DNA of 9,906 nucleotides from Deltaproteobacteria bacterium (GTDB lineage Bacteria; Desulfobacterota; Desulfobacteria; Desulfobacterales; ETH-SRB1): NCBI GenBank assembly GCA_019309665.1, contig JAFDFV010000034.1:1-9906 (forward strand), given 5' to 3'. Positions 1 to 6,146 of this stretch are shown here, piece by piece. The position numbers and the translations under genes were made by a program. Positions within the stretch are counted from its first letter, which is position 1; each line of letters opens with the position of its first letter. The notes below the pieces were generated by a model, which worked only from the letters and a program-made list of their open reading frames with translations, did not search any database and was not told the DNA's origin.

Positions 1-3000
1 GTCGTATGAGTAGGTCGTGTCGGGTGTCGAGGTGAGTTTGTTGGAATCATTGTAGACATAGGGAGAGACATCAATTGAGCTCAGCCAATTACCGACTTCA
101 TCGTAGGAATAGTTTTCGACTGTTGATGAGTTCTGGGTCGCTTCCATGAGTTGGTAAAGGTCGTCATAAATATAGTCCGTGGCGATGCCGGAGGTCAGCG
201 GTGTGCGGCCTGTGCGATTGCCGGCTGCATCGATTGTATAGGTGACGCCATCCACAATACTCTTTTGCTTGGCGTGGGAAATGGAAAGCAGGTGCGAGAG
301 TGAGTCATAAGTGTAACTGGTTGCTATCGCATTCGGCCTGGAAAGCTTCGTCCGGCGGCCGATTGCATCATAGGTCCACTTGAACCTCTTTCTTCCAGGG
401 GCAGTCAGGGAAGTGAGTTGGTTTAGAGTATCATAGGCGTAAGTCGTGATATCGTTCTCCGGATCGGTCAGCGAGATGCGGTTTGAGGCTGCGTCGTAGC
501 CGTAGGAAAGCGTAAAGGACTTGTCGGTCAGGAAAGAGTAATTTGTAATTGTTTGCTCCAGCCTGCCCAAGTTGTCGTAAACGAATTGGTAGGTGCCCGT
601 AGGATCGTTCACCTCAGTCAGCCGGCTCATATTGTCATAGCTATATGTTGCTGTATAGGCACCATAGCTTTTCTGAGTCATACGGTTTAACTGGTCATAC
701 GTGTAGTCAATCGTCTGGCCGTTGCGATCTGTCTTGCTGATGAAATTCCCAACATTGTCGTAGCTGTATGTTTCGGATAGGCTGGACGGGAAAGTGATCC
801 CTGTGACGCGCCCCAAACTGTCATAGTCAAAACTGGTTGTGCGATTTAATCCATCGACTATGGAAGTGCGATTGCTTTCATTGTCATAGGAATAGGTCGT
901 TTGATTATTCGCTGCATCCGTGACCGAGATCAGCCGATCAGCATCATCATAGCTGTAACTCGTGATAATGTTGTTCGCATCGGTAGCAGAAATCCCGCGC
1001 CCCCGGGCATCGTAGGCAAACTGTTGGGTCGAATTATCGGGATAAATAATTTCTGTTAAGCGATTCATCGCATCATAAACAAATAATGTAGTTTGACTTA
1101 GCGCATCTGTAACAGAAGTACGATTCCCGCGCTCGTCATAACTAAATGACGTCACTTTCCTCTTGGCATTTTTGATTGTGCTTATCAGCCCAGCCGGAGA
1201 ATAAGTAATTGAGGTGGAGTGGCGTTTGCCTAAAGGATCGGTGACCTTGATCACCTGTCCCTTTATATCGTATTGAAACTGGGTGGTTGGCCCCGGGGTT
1301 GCGCCACCGTCAGGCGAAGGCTCGGTCACCGACTCCAGGTTGCCGTTGGCGTCATACTGATATGTCGTGGTGTTACCTTGAGGGTCTGTGGCGCTCAGGA
1401 TTTGACCGAAACTGTTATATGTATACATCCATGTCCCGGCTGCATCTGTCCTGGTGATGCGGTTGTCGGCCGAATCATAGGTGTATGTGGTGATATTGCC
1501 GTTTGCGTCAGTCCGACTCAGACGGTTCCCTGACTCATCCAGCTCAAAGGATAGGTTATTTCTTCCCCCACAGCTATTACACCCCGGACCTTCAACATCA
1601 GTCAGATAATTTTTGTTTGAAATTGTAGAATATAGATAGGTGGTATTGTTTCCATATGAATCAGTCACTATGGTGGAAGAGCTGGATGGATACTGAATTG
1701 TGATTGAGTCTACGGAGTTTGCGCGTGAAGAGGATAATCCACGCCCATTGGTGTCATAGGTATGCGTTTCCAACACCTTTCCTTCACTATCGGTTACGCT
1801 GATGATGTTGTCGGCATCATCGTACGCATAGTTGATCTGACTATCGTCGGCATAGACGACCTGCGTTAAATTGCTGTCGACGTAGCTGAATGTCGCGACT
1901 GTTCCGACTGCATCCTGGGCGCTCGTGGCCTGAAGCGAATCGCCGTATGTGAATGATATCCACTGGCCCCCCGGCGCACTGACCGAGGTAATTCGATCGG
2001 AACTGTCATAGGAAACCGTCGTTTGATTCCCGTTGCGGTCTATCGCCGCCAATAACAATCCAGAATTGCTGAAGATCTTTTTAGTTCCGTTCGCAAAAGA
2101 AAGCGTATACTGTGCAGTCGCGCTGTCATATCGGAGTGAGGCGTGCTCGTTTGACGGGCTCATCACATCGTATGCACAACTGGAACATCCAATAGGTGCC
2201 TCGAATATCCAAGTATTCCCGGATCCGCGCCAGTATATGATATGGGTACTGTTGAAGACCTGTAATCGCTCTTCAAAGTCACTTGTCCAACCTCTGCCGA
2301 ACATCCCTGCTTCAAAAGGAGGATTGCTCTGGTTCCAGAGGCTGTTCCAGGTTCTTTTTATCGACAATCCGCCCGCAAGGCCGGGAACGGAATAATCGGT
2401 CTTGTAATTCCAAACATCTCCGGTTGTTAAATTGATCGGATCTCCCGCCTTGGCCTCACATTCCGTACTGGGCCCGGGATCAACTAATGATGGCGGCGGG
2501 GGTAAGGTTTGGAAACTTAGATTGTCTAACCAGAAATAACTATAACTACCCATAGGATTCCAGGTATCAAAGAAAATTTTATGAAGTTTGGGCGGAATAT
2601 GAGGATTTGGATCCTTCCAGAGGTCTGTTTGACTTATGATGCCTCCGTTAATGTCATAATAAGTGACCATAAAAGAAGCGAAGGGACCACGAGACAAGAC
2701 ATAATAATTAAACCCAACGTTAATAGCTTCGACCGGGGTGCCGTCAGTTGGATCGACAAAAGTCACGATGACAGGGTCGGACCCCCAGTTGTGAACTCCT
2801 GAAGCACCCATTAGAGCCGGATCAGTGATTTCAAAGTATTCGGGGGGAGAGATGATCGGGGGCTGCCCCTCGCCTGAAAAAATAACCCCCAAATTTTGAT
2901 ATTGGTTCGTTATGGTGGTTCCCAGGGGGTAATCACTGAAAGTGATGACCTCGGCTCCGGCTTCATCAATAGCCATCAACGGGCTTATTGCCAACACTAA

Positions 3001-3072
3001 TATGAAAAGAGCAAGGAGGCATGTTTTATTGATCTTTAGGCGGACAATTAAGGAAGAATCATAGTTTTGCAT
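1..3072 (-). CDS. Secreted YD-repeat (Rhs-family) protein, N-terminal 1024 residues; C-terminus outside window
   Basis: The frame reads without a stop from ATG at 3072 to the left edge of the window. GGAGTG at 3080-3085 lies seven bases before the ATG and supports this start. Residues 1-34 are a signal peptide: basic LKINK, a hydrophobic LLALFILVLAI core, and a likely cut after PLMA. Residues ~40-195 resemble the beta-sandwich of PEP-CTERM-type extracellular proteins, opening FSDYPLGTTITNQY and closing LDNLSF. A proline linker leads to a DUF6531-like motif (GDPINLTTGDVW, ~210-245). About 25 YD repeats follow from ~residue 345 (for example TTYTYDSADNRIT, TSFSYDERGNRTS). Two CxxC pairs (CSSC, CNSC) are present. 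In this family the YD repeats form a shell that encloses a variable C-terminal, often toxic, domain. That domain, the core-closing segment and any immunity gene would lie to the left, unseen. The family call is secure; a toxin role is inference. Confidence 0.93.
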   Translation of the reverse strand, partial: MQNYDSSLIVRLKINKTCLLALFILVLAISPLMAIDEAGAEVITFSDYPLGTTITNQYQNLGVIFSGEGQPPIISPPEYFEITDPALMGASGVHNWGSDPVIVTFVDPTDGTPVEAINVGFNYYVLSRGPFASFMVTYYDINGGIISQTDLWKDPNPHIPPKLHKIFFDTWNPMGSYSYFWLDNLSFQTLPPPPSLVDPGPSTECEAKAGDPINLTTGDVWNYKTDYSVPGLAGGLSIKRTWNSLWNQSNPPFEAGMFGRGWTSDFEERLQVFNSTHIIYWRGSGNTWIFEAPIGCSSCAYDVMSPSNEHASLRYDSATAQYTLSFANGTKKIFSNSGLLLAAIDRNGNQTTVSYDSSDRITSVSAPGGQWISFTYGDSLQATSAQDAVGTVATFSYVDSNLTQVVYADDSQINYAYDDADNIISVTDSEGKVLETHTYDTNGRGLSSSRANSVDSITIQYPSSSSTIVTDSYGNNTTYLYSTISNKNYLTDVEGPGCNSCGGRNNLSFELDESGNRLSRTDANGNITTYTYDSADNRITRTDAAGTWMYTYNSFGQILSATDPQGNTTTYQYDANGNLESVTEPSPDGGATPGPTTQFQYDIKGQVIKVTDPLGKRHSTSITYSPAGLISTIKNAKRKVTSFSYDERGNRTSVTDALSQTTLFVYDAMNRLTEIIYPDNSTQQFAYDARGRGISATDANNIITSYSYDDADRLISVTDAANNQTTYSYDNESNRTSIVDGLNRTTSFDYDSLGRVTGITFPSSLSETYSYDNVGNFISKTDRNGQTIDYTYDQLNRMTQKSYGAYTATYSYDNMSRLTEVNDPTGTYQFVYDNLGRLEQTITNYSFLTDKSFTLSYGYDAASNRISLTDPENDITTYAYDTLNQLTSLTAPGRKRFKWTYDAIGRRTKLSRPNAIATSYTYDSLSHLLSISHAKQKSIVDGVTYTIDAAGNRTGRTPLTSGIATDYIYDDLYQLMEATQNSSTVENYSYDEVGNWLSSIDVSPYVYNDSNKLTSTPDTTYSYD

Positions 3073-3079
3073 AATTTAA

Positions 3080-3085
3080 CACTCC
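3080..3085 (-). promoter_or_regulatory. Ribosome binding site of the YD-repeat gene
   Basis: GGAGTG on the minus strand, seven bases before the ATG at 3072. It fixes the start used here, which also places the signal peptide at the very N-terminus. Confidence 0.6.
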
Positions 3086-3412
3086 AAACTGAACTGATAA
3101 GAACTCGCTTTTTGAAGCATAACAACAAAAAACTACAGCGTAACGTGAAACTGCAAATGATTTAAAAAACGCACATAAAGTAACTTTTTAGAATGGCCGG
3201 TTCACAAATGTCGATTCTTTTTTTTCGAAGAGCTCCCCGGCTTTTTTTGATGATCCGTAAAAGATGAACATGAGATCATTAAAGCACGATGCATGCCATG
3301 GAGCGCTATTTCCGGAAAATTAATAAAAGATCATGTAATTTCAATACATTAGATGAGAAGGGTTTTTTCGGTAAAAGCGCTCTGGGATTAGACTTGGCAG
3401 GATGCCGGTATG

Positions 3413-3494
3413 CCATTTTGGCGCGGCTTACAAATAAGGCTATTTTTTCAAATAGTTACAGGCCAAATGCCATTTTGGCACGGTCCATTTTGGC
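3413..3494. repeat. Three copies of CCATTTTGGC
   Basis: The 10-mer CCATTTTGGC occurs exactly at 3413-3422, 3470-3479 and 3485-3494. The first two copies share a longer context, ATGCCATTTTGGC(G/A)CGG with one difference, and the second copy is a short palindrome (TGCCA TTT TGGCA). They could be protein-binding sites or a decayed small repeat; nothing nearby identifies a binding protein. Confidence 0.55.
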
Positions 3495-3650
3495 GTTATT
3501 TCATCACTCTTTTAATTTCTTGGGTCAATTGTAACCGCGTCAGGCTTAAATTTTAATCCTCAAAATAATCAATGTATTCCTGCGGTTAAAATTTGCGCCT
3601 TCCTTGAACTTAAAAAAATTTTCTAGTTTTCGTTCGTCCACGTTCCTACT

Positions 3651-3750
3651 AGACTTTCAGATAATTAATTTCACAAGGATAGAAGGAGGAAGGCGTATTA
3701 GTCATACGTCGACGACTGATAACGCAGTGAAATTATTTATCCGAAAGTCT
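3651..3750. repeat. 100-bp inverted-repeat (hairpin) element
   Basis: The arms 3651-3674 and 3727-3750 are reverse complements at 22 of 24 positions. The left arm begins AGACTTTCAGATAA and the right arm ends GAAAGTCT. Inside are a second imperfect stem (GCGTATTAGTC at 3693-3703 against GACTGATAACGC at 3714-3725) and the central palindrome CGTCGACG (3707-3714). Almost the whole element can fold. It is too long and lacks the T-tract expected of an ordinary terminator, so a MITE or REP-like palindromic repeat is more likely. No clear target duplication flanks it. Confidence 0.7.
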
Positions 3751-3795
3751 ATAACTATTTTTTTTGTTTCAAGCTGTTCCTTATTGTCCTTGTCG

Positions 3796-3827
3796 CTTGT
3801 CACCTGACAAGATTTTCGCAGTCAGGT
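3796..3827. other. Two overlapping, mutually exclusive hairpins
   Basis: CTTGTCA/TGACAAG (3796-3802 with 3805-3811, 2-base loop) and ACCTGAC/GTCAGGT (3802-3808 with 3821-3827, 12-base loop) are both perfect 7-bp stems. They share bases, so only one can form at a time. On the minus strand they follow, and the second overlaps, the stop codon of the 29-residue gene (3822-3824). They may end the PP2C-remnant transcript, but no T-tract follows on that strand. Confidence 0.4.
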
Positions 3828-3911
3828 TGAAATTCCCATTTTGGGCAGGATATAAGCCTGCAACAGAAACCAGATTGCCACAATTATCAGAAAAATGACT
3901 AATGATCGCAT
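3822..3911 (-). CDS. Small single-span membrane protein, 29 residues
   Basis: ATG at 3909-3911 is preceded by TGGAG with good spacing. The stop at 3822-3824 gives MRSLVIFLIIVAI... ending in LPKMGIST. Residues 3-21 form one hydrophobic helix with Arg2 on the short N-terminal side and a short polar tail, which is typical of tiny inner-membrane proteins. It starts 13 bases after the stop of the PP2C phosphatase remnant on the same strand, so it was probably translated from the same message. I do not recognise a family. The ribosome site, the composition and the position directly behind a conserved gene end argue for a real gene. Its promoter was probably lost when the phosphatase gene was cut. 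Confidence 0.5.
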   Translation of the reverse strand: MRSLVIFLIIVAIWFLLQAYILPKMGIST

Positions 3912-3924
3912 AACATTACTCCAT

Positions 3925-4033
3925 CTAAATGTTTGCAAAAACAACGGTAATATTGTCGTAACCTCCGGCCGCGTTAGCCGATTCAATGAGTTTTTCTATT
4001 TTTTGAAGCAAAGTGGCTGTAGAAAAAAGGATG
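3925..4033 (-). pseudogene. PP2C-type serine/threonine phosphatase, C-terminal remnant
   Basis: The minus-strand frame ending at TAG 3925-3927 encodes ATLLQKIEKLIESANAAGG followed by YDNITVVFANI. The motif A(N)xxGGxDNITVV is the conserved C-terminal end of bacterial PP2C phosphatases (Stp/PrpC type), where the Asp-Asn pair contributes to the metal site. These enzymes remove phosphate from Ser/Thr residues and usually work opposite Hanks-type kinases. Only about 36 codons survive of a protein normally near 240-260 residues. Going upstream, homology stops where the RAYT-derived element begins at ~4034, and the missing part is not found beyond the element's other end. The gene is dead; insertion followed by deletion is the simplest reading. 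Confidence 0.75.
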
Positions 4034-4061
4034 GGGACGTACATTAGTTTATAAGTTACTG

Positions 4062-4253
4062 TTAAGCTTTTAACGAGTAATTGCAGTGTATAGCCAATTG
4101 CTCTCCGCGTTTAACCGATAAACTGACTGCAGGTTGCGAAATCTTCAGCGTTTGCCCTAATTCGCTTTGACTTATTCCCAACTCACTCGTTGCCCAGAAA
4201 CAGAGCAAACTGCGAGCCGCACCCGGCGCATCTATTCTTAATTGGCGTGGAAT
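4062..4253 (-). pseudogene. REP-associated tyrosine transposase (Y1/IS200-like), internally deleted remnant
   Basis: One minus-strand frame reads PRQLRIDAPGA and then, without a break, ARSLLCFWATSELGIS, the segment SELGQTLKISQPAVSLSVKR, and finally GEQLA...NYSLKA before TAA at 4062-4064. The first piece is the N-terminal start of RAYT proteins (LRI-x-x-PGA, normally followed by the HUH and Tyr catalytic region). The second is their C-terminal helix-turn-helix tail. About 200 residues, including all catalytic residues, are absent at the GA|AR junction. The expected start codon at 4251-4253 is ATT rather than ATG. The remnant cannot encode an active nuclease. Confidence 0.75.
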
Positions 4254-4296
4254 GCAAACCGGATATCATAGTTCAAGCACCCTGTCAACTTATAAA

Positions 4297-4305
4297 CCAA
4301 TGTAC
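4297..4305. repeat. Target-site duplication (left) of the 202-bp MITE
   Basis: CCAATGTAC, identical to 4508-4516 on the other side of the MITE. It is part of the right inverted repeat of the RAYT-derived element. Confidence 0.85.
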
Positions 4306-4507
4306 CAGCAATTCTCATTATGGAATATTTAATGGAATTTCAAAAGGTTGTGAGTTTTAATTAAATTTAAGCAAGTCAGATTTTCTCTTGTTTTTGCGAA
4401 TTTTCTGTATTTTTTGAAACGCGAATAGAGCCTGCAAAAAATTACCAGGCTATCAACTATTTAGAATAATTGAAAAATATTGTTAAATTCCATAATGAGA
4501 ATTGCTG
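4306..4507. mobile_element. MITE, 202 bp, with terminal inverted repeats
   Basis: The terminal inverted repeats are perfect for 21 bp (outer sequence CAGCAATTCTCATTATGG on each end) and continue a few bases with a gap. The interior is AT-rich, with no coding frame and a small hairpin AGCCTG/CAGGCT at 4429-4451. Directly abutting both ends is the same 9-mer CCAATGTAC (4297-4305 and 4508-4516). Removing the element and one 9-mer restores the inverted-repeat end of the host RAYT element, which independently confirms the boundaries. A 9-bp duplication fits several DDE transposase families (for example IS4/IS10-like); the partner transposase is not in the window. Confidence 0.85.
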
Positions 4508-4516
4508 CCAATGTAC
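4508..4516. repeat. Target-site duplication (right) of the 202-bp MITE
   Basis: CCAATGTAC, identical to 4297-4305. It is followed by GTCCCGAAAGT, the outermost part of the RAYT-element end. Confidence 0.85.
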
Positions 4517-4521
4517 GTCCC

Positions 4522-4776
4522 GAAAGTATAATTTTTTAAAATGGTAACTATTTGAATAGATGCAATTTTTTGGTCATATAGGTTGTCGCCCGATCAAACG
4601 GGTCAAAAAAAGTGCATTTTAAACTTGCCAAGCACAGTTAAATAGGATAGCCAGCATGCGAAGTGATTTAACTTTCCTGAACGGGAATATCGTTATACCC
4701 GCATCGAGCGGTATCCATTATCCGGTTTAAATCCCCATTTTTTTCGTTTCACATACGTAAAAACGAGTAACAATAG
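4522..4776. other. Gene-free stretch between the mobile elements and the basic 98-residue frame
   Basis: About 255 bases with no convincing gene. It holds a small hairpin near 4589-4601 (CCCG/CGGG) followed by AAAAAAA, and a hairpin near 4681-4701 (CGGG...CCCG). The missing 5' part of the PP2C gene is not here. Confidence 0.5.
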
Positions 4777-5073
4777 GTGACCGGAAGAGATAACCAGATT
4801 CGCAGAAAAGGCCATCTGGCATTTATGCGAGTACTTAACCGGTTCGCTGAATTAGGGGGGCAACCGGTTATTAGAAAAACAATCCACCCAAAAAGAAGAA
4901 AGATTAAAAGATTAATGGAAAAGAGCAAACGAAAAAAAATTGAAGCAAGGCTGTTCCAGCTTTTTGCACAAAACGACCATGACAAAAACGAAAATCAACT
5001 CACCAAAAAAATATCCAGTGGTGTCAAGGTCATCAGGCGCCGCAAGGGAAAACCGGACCTGCATATCTCCTAA
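4777..5073 (+). CDS. Hypothetical basic protein, 98 residues
   Basis: The frame runs from GTG at 4777, directly after an in-frame TAG, to TAA at 5071-5073. It is rich in Lys and Arg (a KRRKIKRLMEKSKRKK-type stretch at residues ~39-56) and ends VKVIRRRKGKPDLHIS. No signal peptide or membrane segment is seen, and there is no domain I recognise. Codon use is balanced, like the YD-repeat gene, which favours a once-coding frame. However, no clear ribosome site precedes the GTG, and an ATG 16 codons downstream is an alternative start. It is the only plus-strand candidate gene, and its stop abuts the A-tract of the hairpin it shares with the convergent frame at 5086. It could be an intact small nucleic-acid-binding protein or the C-terminal remnant of a larger gene. 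Confidence 0.4.
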   Translation: MTGRDNQIRRKGHLAFMRVLNRFAELGGQPVIRKTIHPKRRKIKRLMEKSKRKKIEARLFQLFAQNDHDKNENQLTKKISSGVKVIRRRKGKPDLHIS

Positions 5074-5105
5074 AAAAAAAGCATTTCAGGCCGAAAGATC
5101 GGCCT
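5072..5105 (-). terminator. Hairpin plus T-tract, probable terminator for the minus-strand frame
   Basis: A 7-bp stem AGGCCGA/TCGGCCT (5088-5094 with 5099-5105, 4-base loop) overlaps the stop codon of the minus-strand frame. On that strand it is followed, after 7 bases, by nine T (5072-5080). The gap between stem and T-tract is longer than usual, so efficiency is uncertain. Confidence 0.45.
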
Positions 5106-5301
5106 TCGGCTGGCGCAATTGCGCTTCCGTCTCGAAAAACAAATTTACCCGCTCCAGATACTGATCCGGCTGGCGCGTTTTTGTGATTTTTTTCATTGTC
5201 TTTCTGCAGTCTTCGAAGGGCAGTGAAAAATAGCGCCAGAGTCCTTTCATCTTGTTCAACCAGCTTCGCACCTCCGTTACCGGTTTTGCACGTGAGTTTC
5301 T
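5086..5301 (-). pseudogene. Unrecognised C-terminal fragment (~71 codons)
   Basis: The minus-strand frame is open from 5301 (after TAG at 5302-5304) to TGA at 5086-5088. It reads ...VTEVRSWLNKMKGLWRYF, SLPFEDCRKTMKKITKTRQ, then PDQYLERVNLFFETEAQLRQ. GTG at 5271 is the first possible conventional start but has no good ribosome site. Codon choice is convincing for a coding sequence, and a hairpin/T-tract sits exactly at its end. I read it as the 3' end of a larger truncated gene. I do not recognise the family. A perfect 12-bp palindrome, GCGCAATTGCGC (5113-5124), lies inside it. It could also be a short intact gene starting at 5271. Confidence 0.4.
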
Positions 5302-5407
5302 CTACTGACCTGGTGGCTAACCTTTAATCAGGCGGGACTTTCGCTATATGCGATCACCCACTGGGTAACAATATTGAATTTACAAGCAAAAAATCCTTAT
5401 TCACTAT

Positions 5408-5935
5408 TCAAGAATGACACCATTTTCCGAGTTTTAAAGCTTTCCTAACTTTTTGATCTAAAAAGGAAAAAATACGTTGAACAGTATTGCGGGAATGAGA
5501 ACGTGTGTGGCCTGCCACCTTTGTAACCTCGAACTTTAACCGGTCATGAAATTCGTAATATTTGCCGTATAAAGATGCGTTTTTTAACAGACGACTACCT
5601 CCCCTACAGTGGAAACCGTTGCTTTCCAGCCGAGCCCTTCTTGGCAAAAGCCCTTCAACACACTGGGAATCGGAATAAATATGGAGTTTCCCTGACCCGG
5701 AAATGGTTGATCCAATACAATATTCTTCCAAAGCCCACAAAACTGTTTGGATCTCAAGTTTTGTAGAAGAAGTGTTTTCAAATCTTCTTAACACAAGAAT
5801 TTCGTCCAGTTCCGATATTTTGATCAGGTTTGATGGGGTTTTAATAAACGATTCAGGAACGATAAGATAACCGCCCACACCAACTTTGAGCTCAGGGTTC
5901 AGACTTGCATCGGTAAAGAGAGAATAATTATTCAT
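5408..5935 (-). CDS. RNase H-like protein, 175 residues
   Basis: RNase H-fold protein. Ribonuclease HI enzymes cut the RNA strand of RNA-DNA hybrids using acidic metal-binding residues. Visible counterparts are Asp9 in LFTDASLNP, Glu61 in SSTKLEIQTVLWALEEY, Asp89 in LHIYSDSQC, and the GHTRS loop with His143. The last acidic position is less clear: Asn150 stands in SRNTVQRI, where an acidic residue might be expected, while Asp160 remains nearby. The length suits a complete single-domain protein. ATG at 5935 has no strong ribosome site. The gene lies 19 bases downstream of the RES/YwbE chimera on the same strand, so it is probably read from that transcript. It belongs to a divergent RNase H group rather than classical RnhA. 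Catalytic activity is likely but unproven. Confidence 0.75.
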   Translation of the reverse strand: MNNYSLFTDASLNPELKVGVGGYLIVPESFIKTPSNLIKISELDEILVLRRFENTSSTKLEIQTVLWALEEYCIGSTISGSGKLHIYSDSQCVEGLLPRRARLESNGFHCRGGSRLLKNASLYGKYYEFHDRLKFEVTKVAGHTRSHSRNTVQRIFSFLDQKVRKALKLGKWCHS

Positions 5936-5954
5936 TAAGAAAAGGATTTACGGT

Positions 5955-6146
5955 TCAGACGCATATTTCCTTCACCCGCCCAACTTCGCCGCTTTCCAAA
6001 CGGATTTTAATGCCGTGGGGCGGTATAGATTCGGAGGCATATAGAACTCGATATCCAGAGTAATTCCATCGTCCGCCATAAAAACAAGCTCCCTGGCCGG
6101 ATAAGTCCTTTATGTATTTCTTCTTTGCGATACGGTATACGTTCAT
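5955..6146 (-). pseudogene. Chimera: RES toxin N-terminus fused to YwbE (DUF2196) C-terminus
   Basis: The 63-residue frame has two unrelated halves. Residues 1-40 (MNVYRIAKKKYIKDLSGQGA, CFYGGRWNYSGYRVLYASES) are the start of a RES-domain toxin. RES toxins are normally ~150 residues and degrade NAD+. Residues 42-63 (PPHGIKIRLESGEVGRVKEI) match the C-terminal end of YwbE-family proteins, whose usual ending is HPHGIKVRL-x-x-GxVGRVxxI. The joint is near base 6024, in frame and after the conserved SES. The rest of the RES fold, including its later catalytic residues, and the first ~40 residues of YwbE are missing. The ATG shares one base with the antitoxin stop (TGATG), the normal coupling for RES/Xre pairs. 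The product should be non-toxic, though it is still translatable. Confidence 0.8.

Larger units (their letters stand above)
3073..3821. other. Gene-free region upstream of the YD-repeat gene
   Basis: No convincing gene was found on either strand in about 750 bases. Short open frames here have poor codon use and no ribosome site. The stretch holds the leader of the YD-repeat gene on its left, a 10-mer repeated three times (3413-3494), and a weak inverted pair (TAACCGC near 3530, GCGGTTA near 3582). It also holds a 100-bp hairpin element at 3651-3750 and overlapping hairpins at 3796-3827. No clear promoter could be chosen for the YD-repeat gene. Confidence 0.6.
4034..4521 (-). mobile_element. 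Non-autonomous RAYT (IS200-like) derivative, interrupted by a MITE
   Basis: The ends are 24-bp inverted repeats. The left end 4034-4057 begins GGGACGTACATTAG. The right end is 4287-4305 plus 4517-4521, rejoined once the MITE (4306-4507) and one duplicate of its target (4508-4516) are removed. The two ends then match at 23 of 24 positions. Without the MITE the element is 277 bp. Its interior encodes the first and last parts of a REP-associated tyrosine transposase with the middle missing. It would be mobilised, if at all, by a full-length RAYT elsewhere. A second copy of its left half lies at 8825-8957. Confidence 0.75.

Noticed and set aside
1273..2802. Plus-strand open frames opposite the YD-repeat gene
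   Set aside because: They lie fully antisense to a continuous, clearly homologous minus-strand coding sequence and have no family features of their own.
3410..3500. Sigma-54 promoter suggested by TTGGCACGG
   Set aside because: The -12 TTGC element is absent at the required spacing.
3289..3534. 81-residue plus-strand frame
   Set aside because: No ribosome site, odd composition, and it is built partly from the repeated CCATTTTGGC blocks (the recurrent AILAR is a by-product).
3604..3807. 67-residue plus-strand frame
   Set aside because: It runs straight through the 100-bp hairpin element and has no supported start or domain.
4658..4732. 24-codon plus-strand frame starting MRSDLTFLNGN
   Set aside because: Too short, without a clear ribosome site; it partly consists of a small hairpin.
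4749..4985. Hydrophobic minus-strand frame opposite the basic 98-residue protein
   Set aside because: Lys/Arg-rich sense codons read in antisense give Phe/Leu/Ser-rich sequence, so this is a typical shadow.
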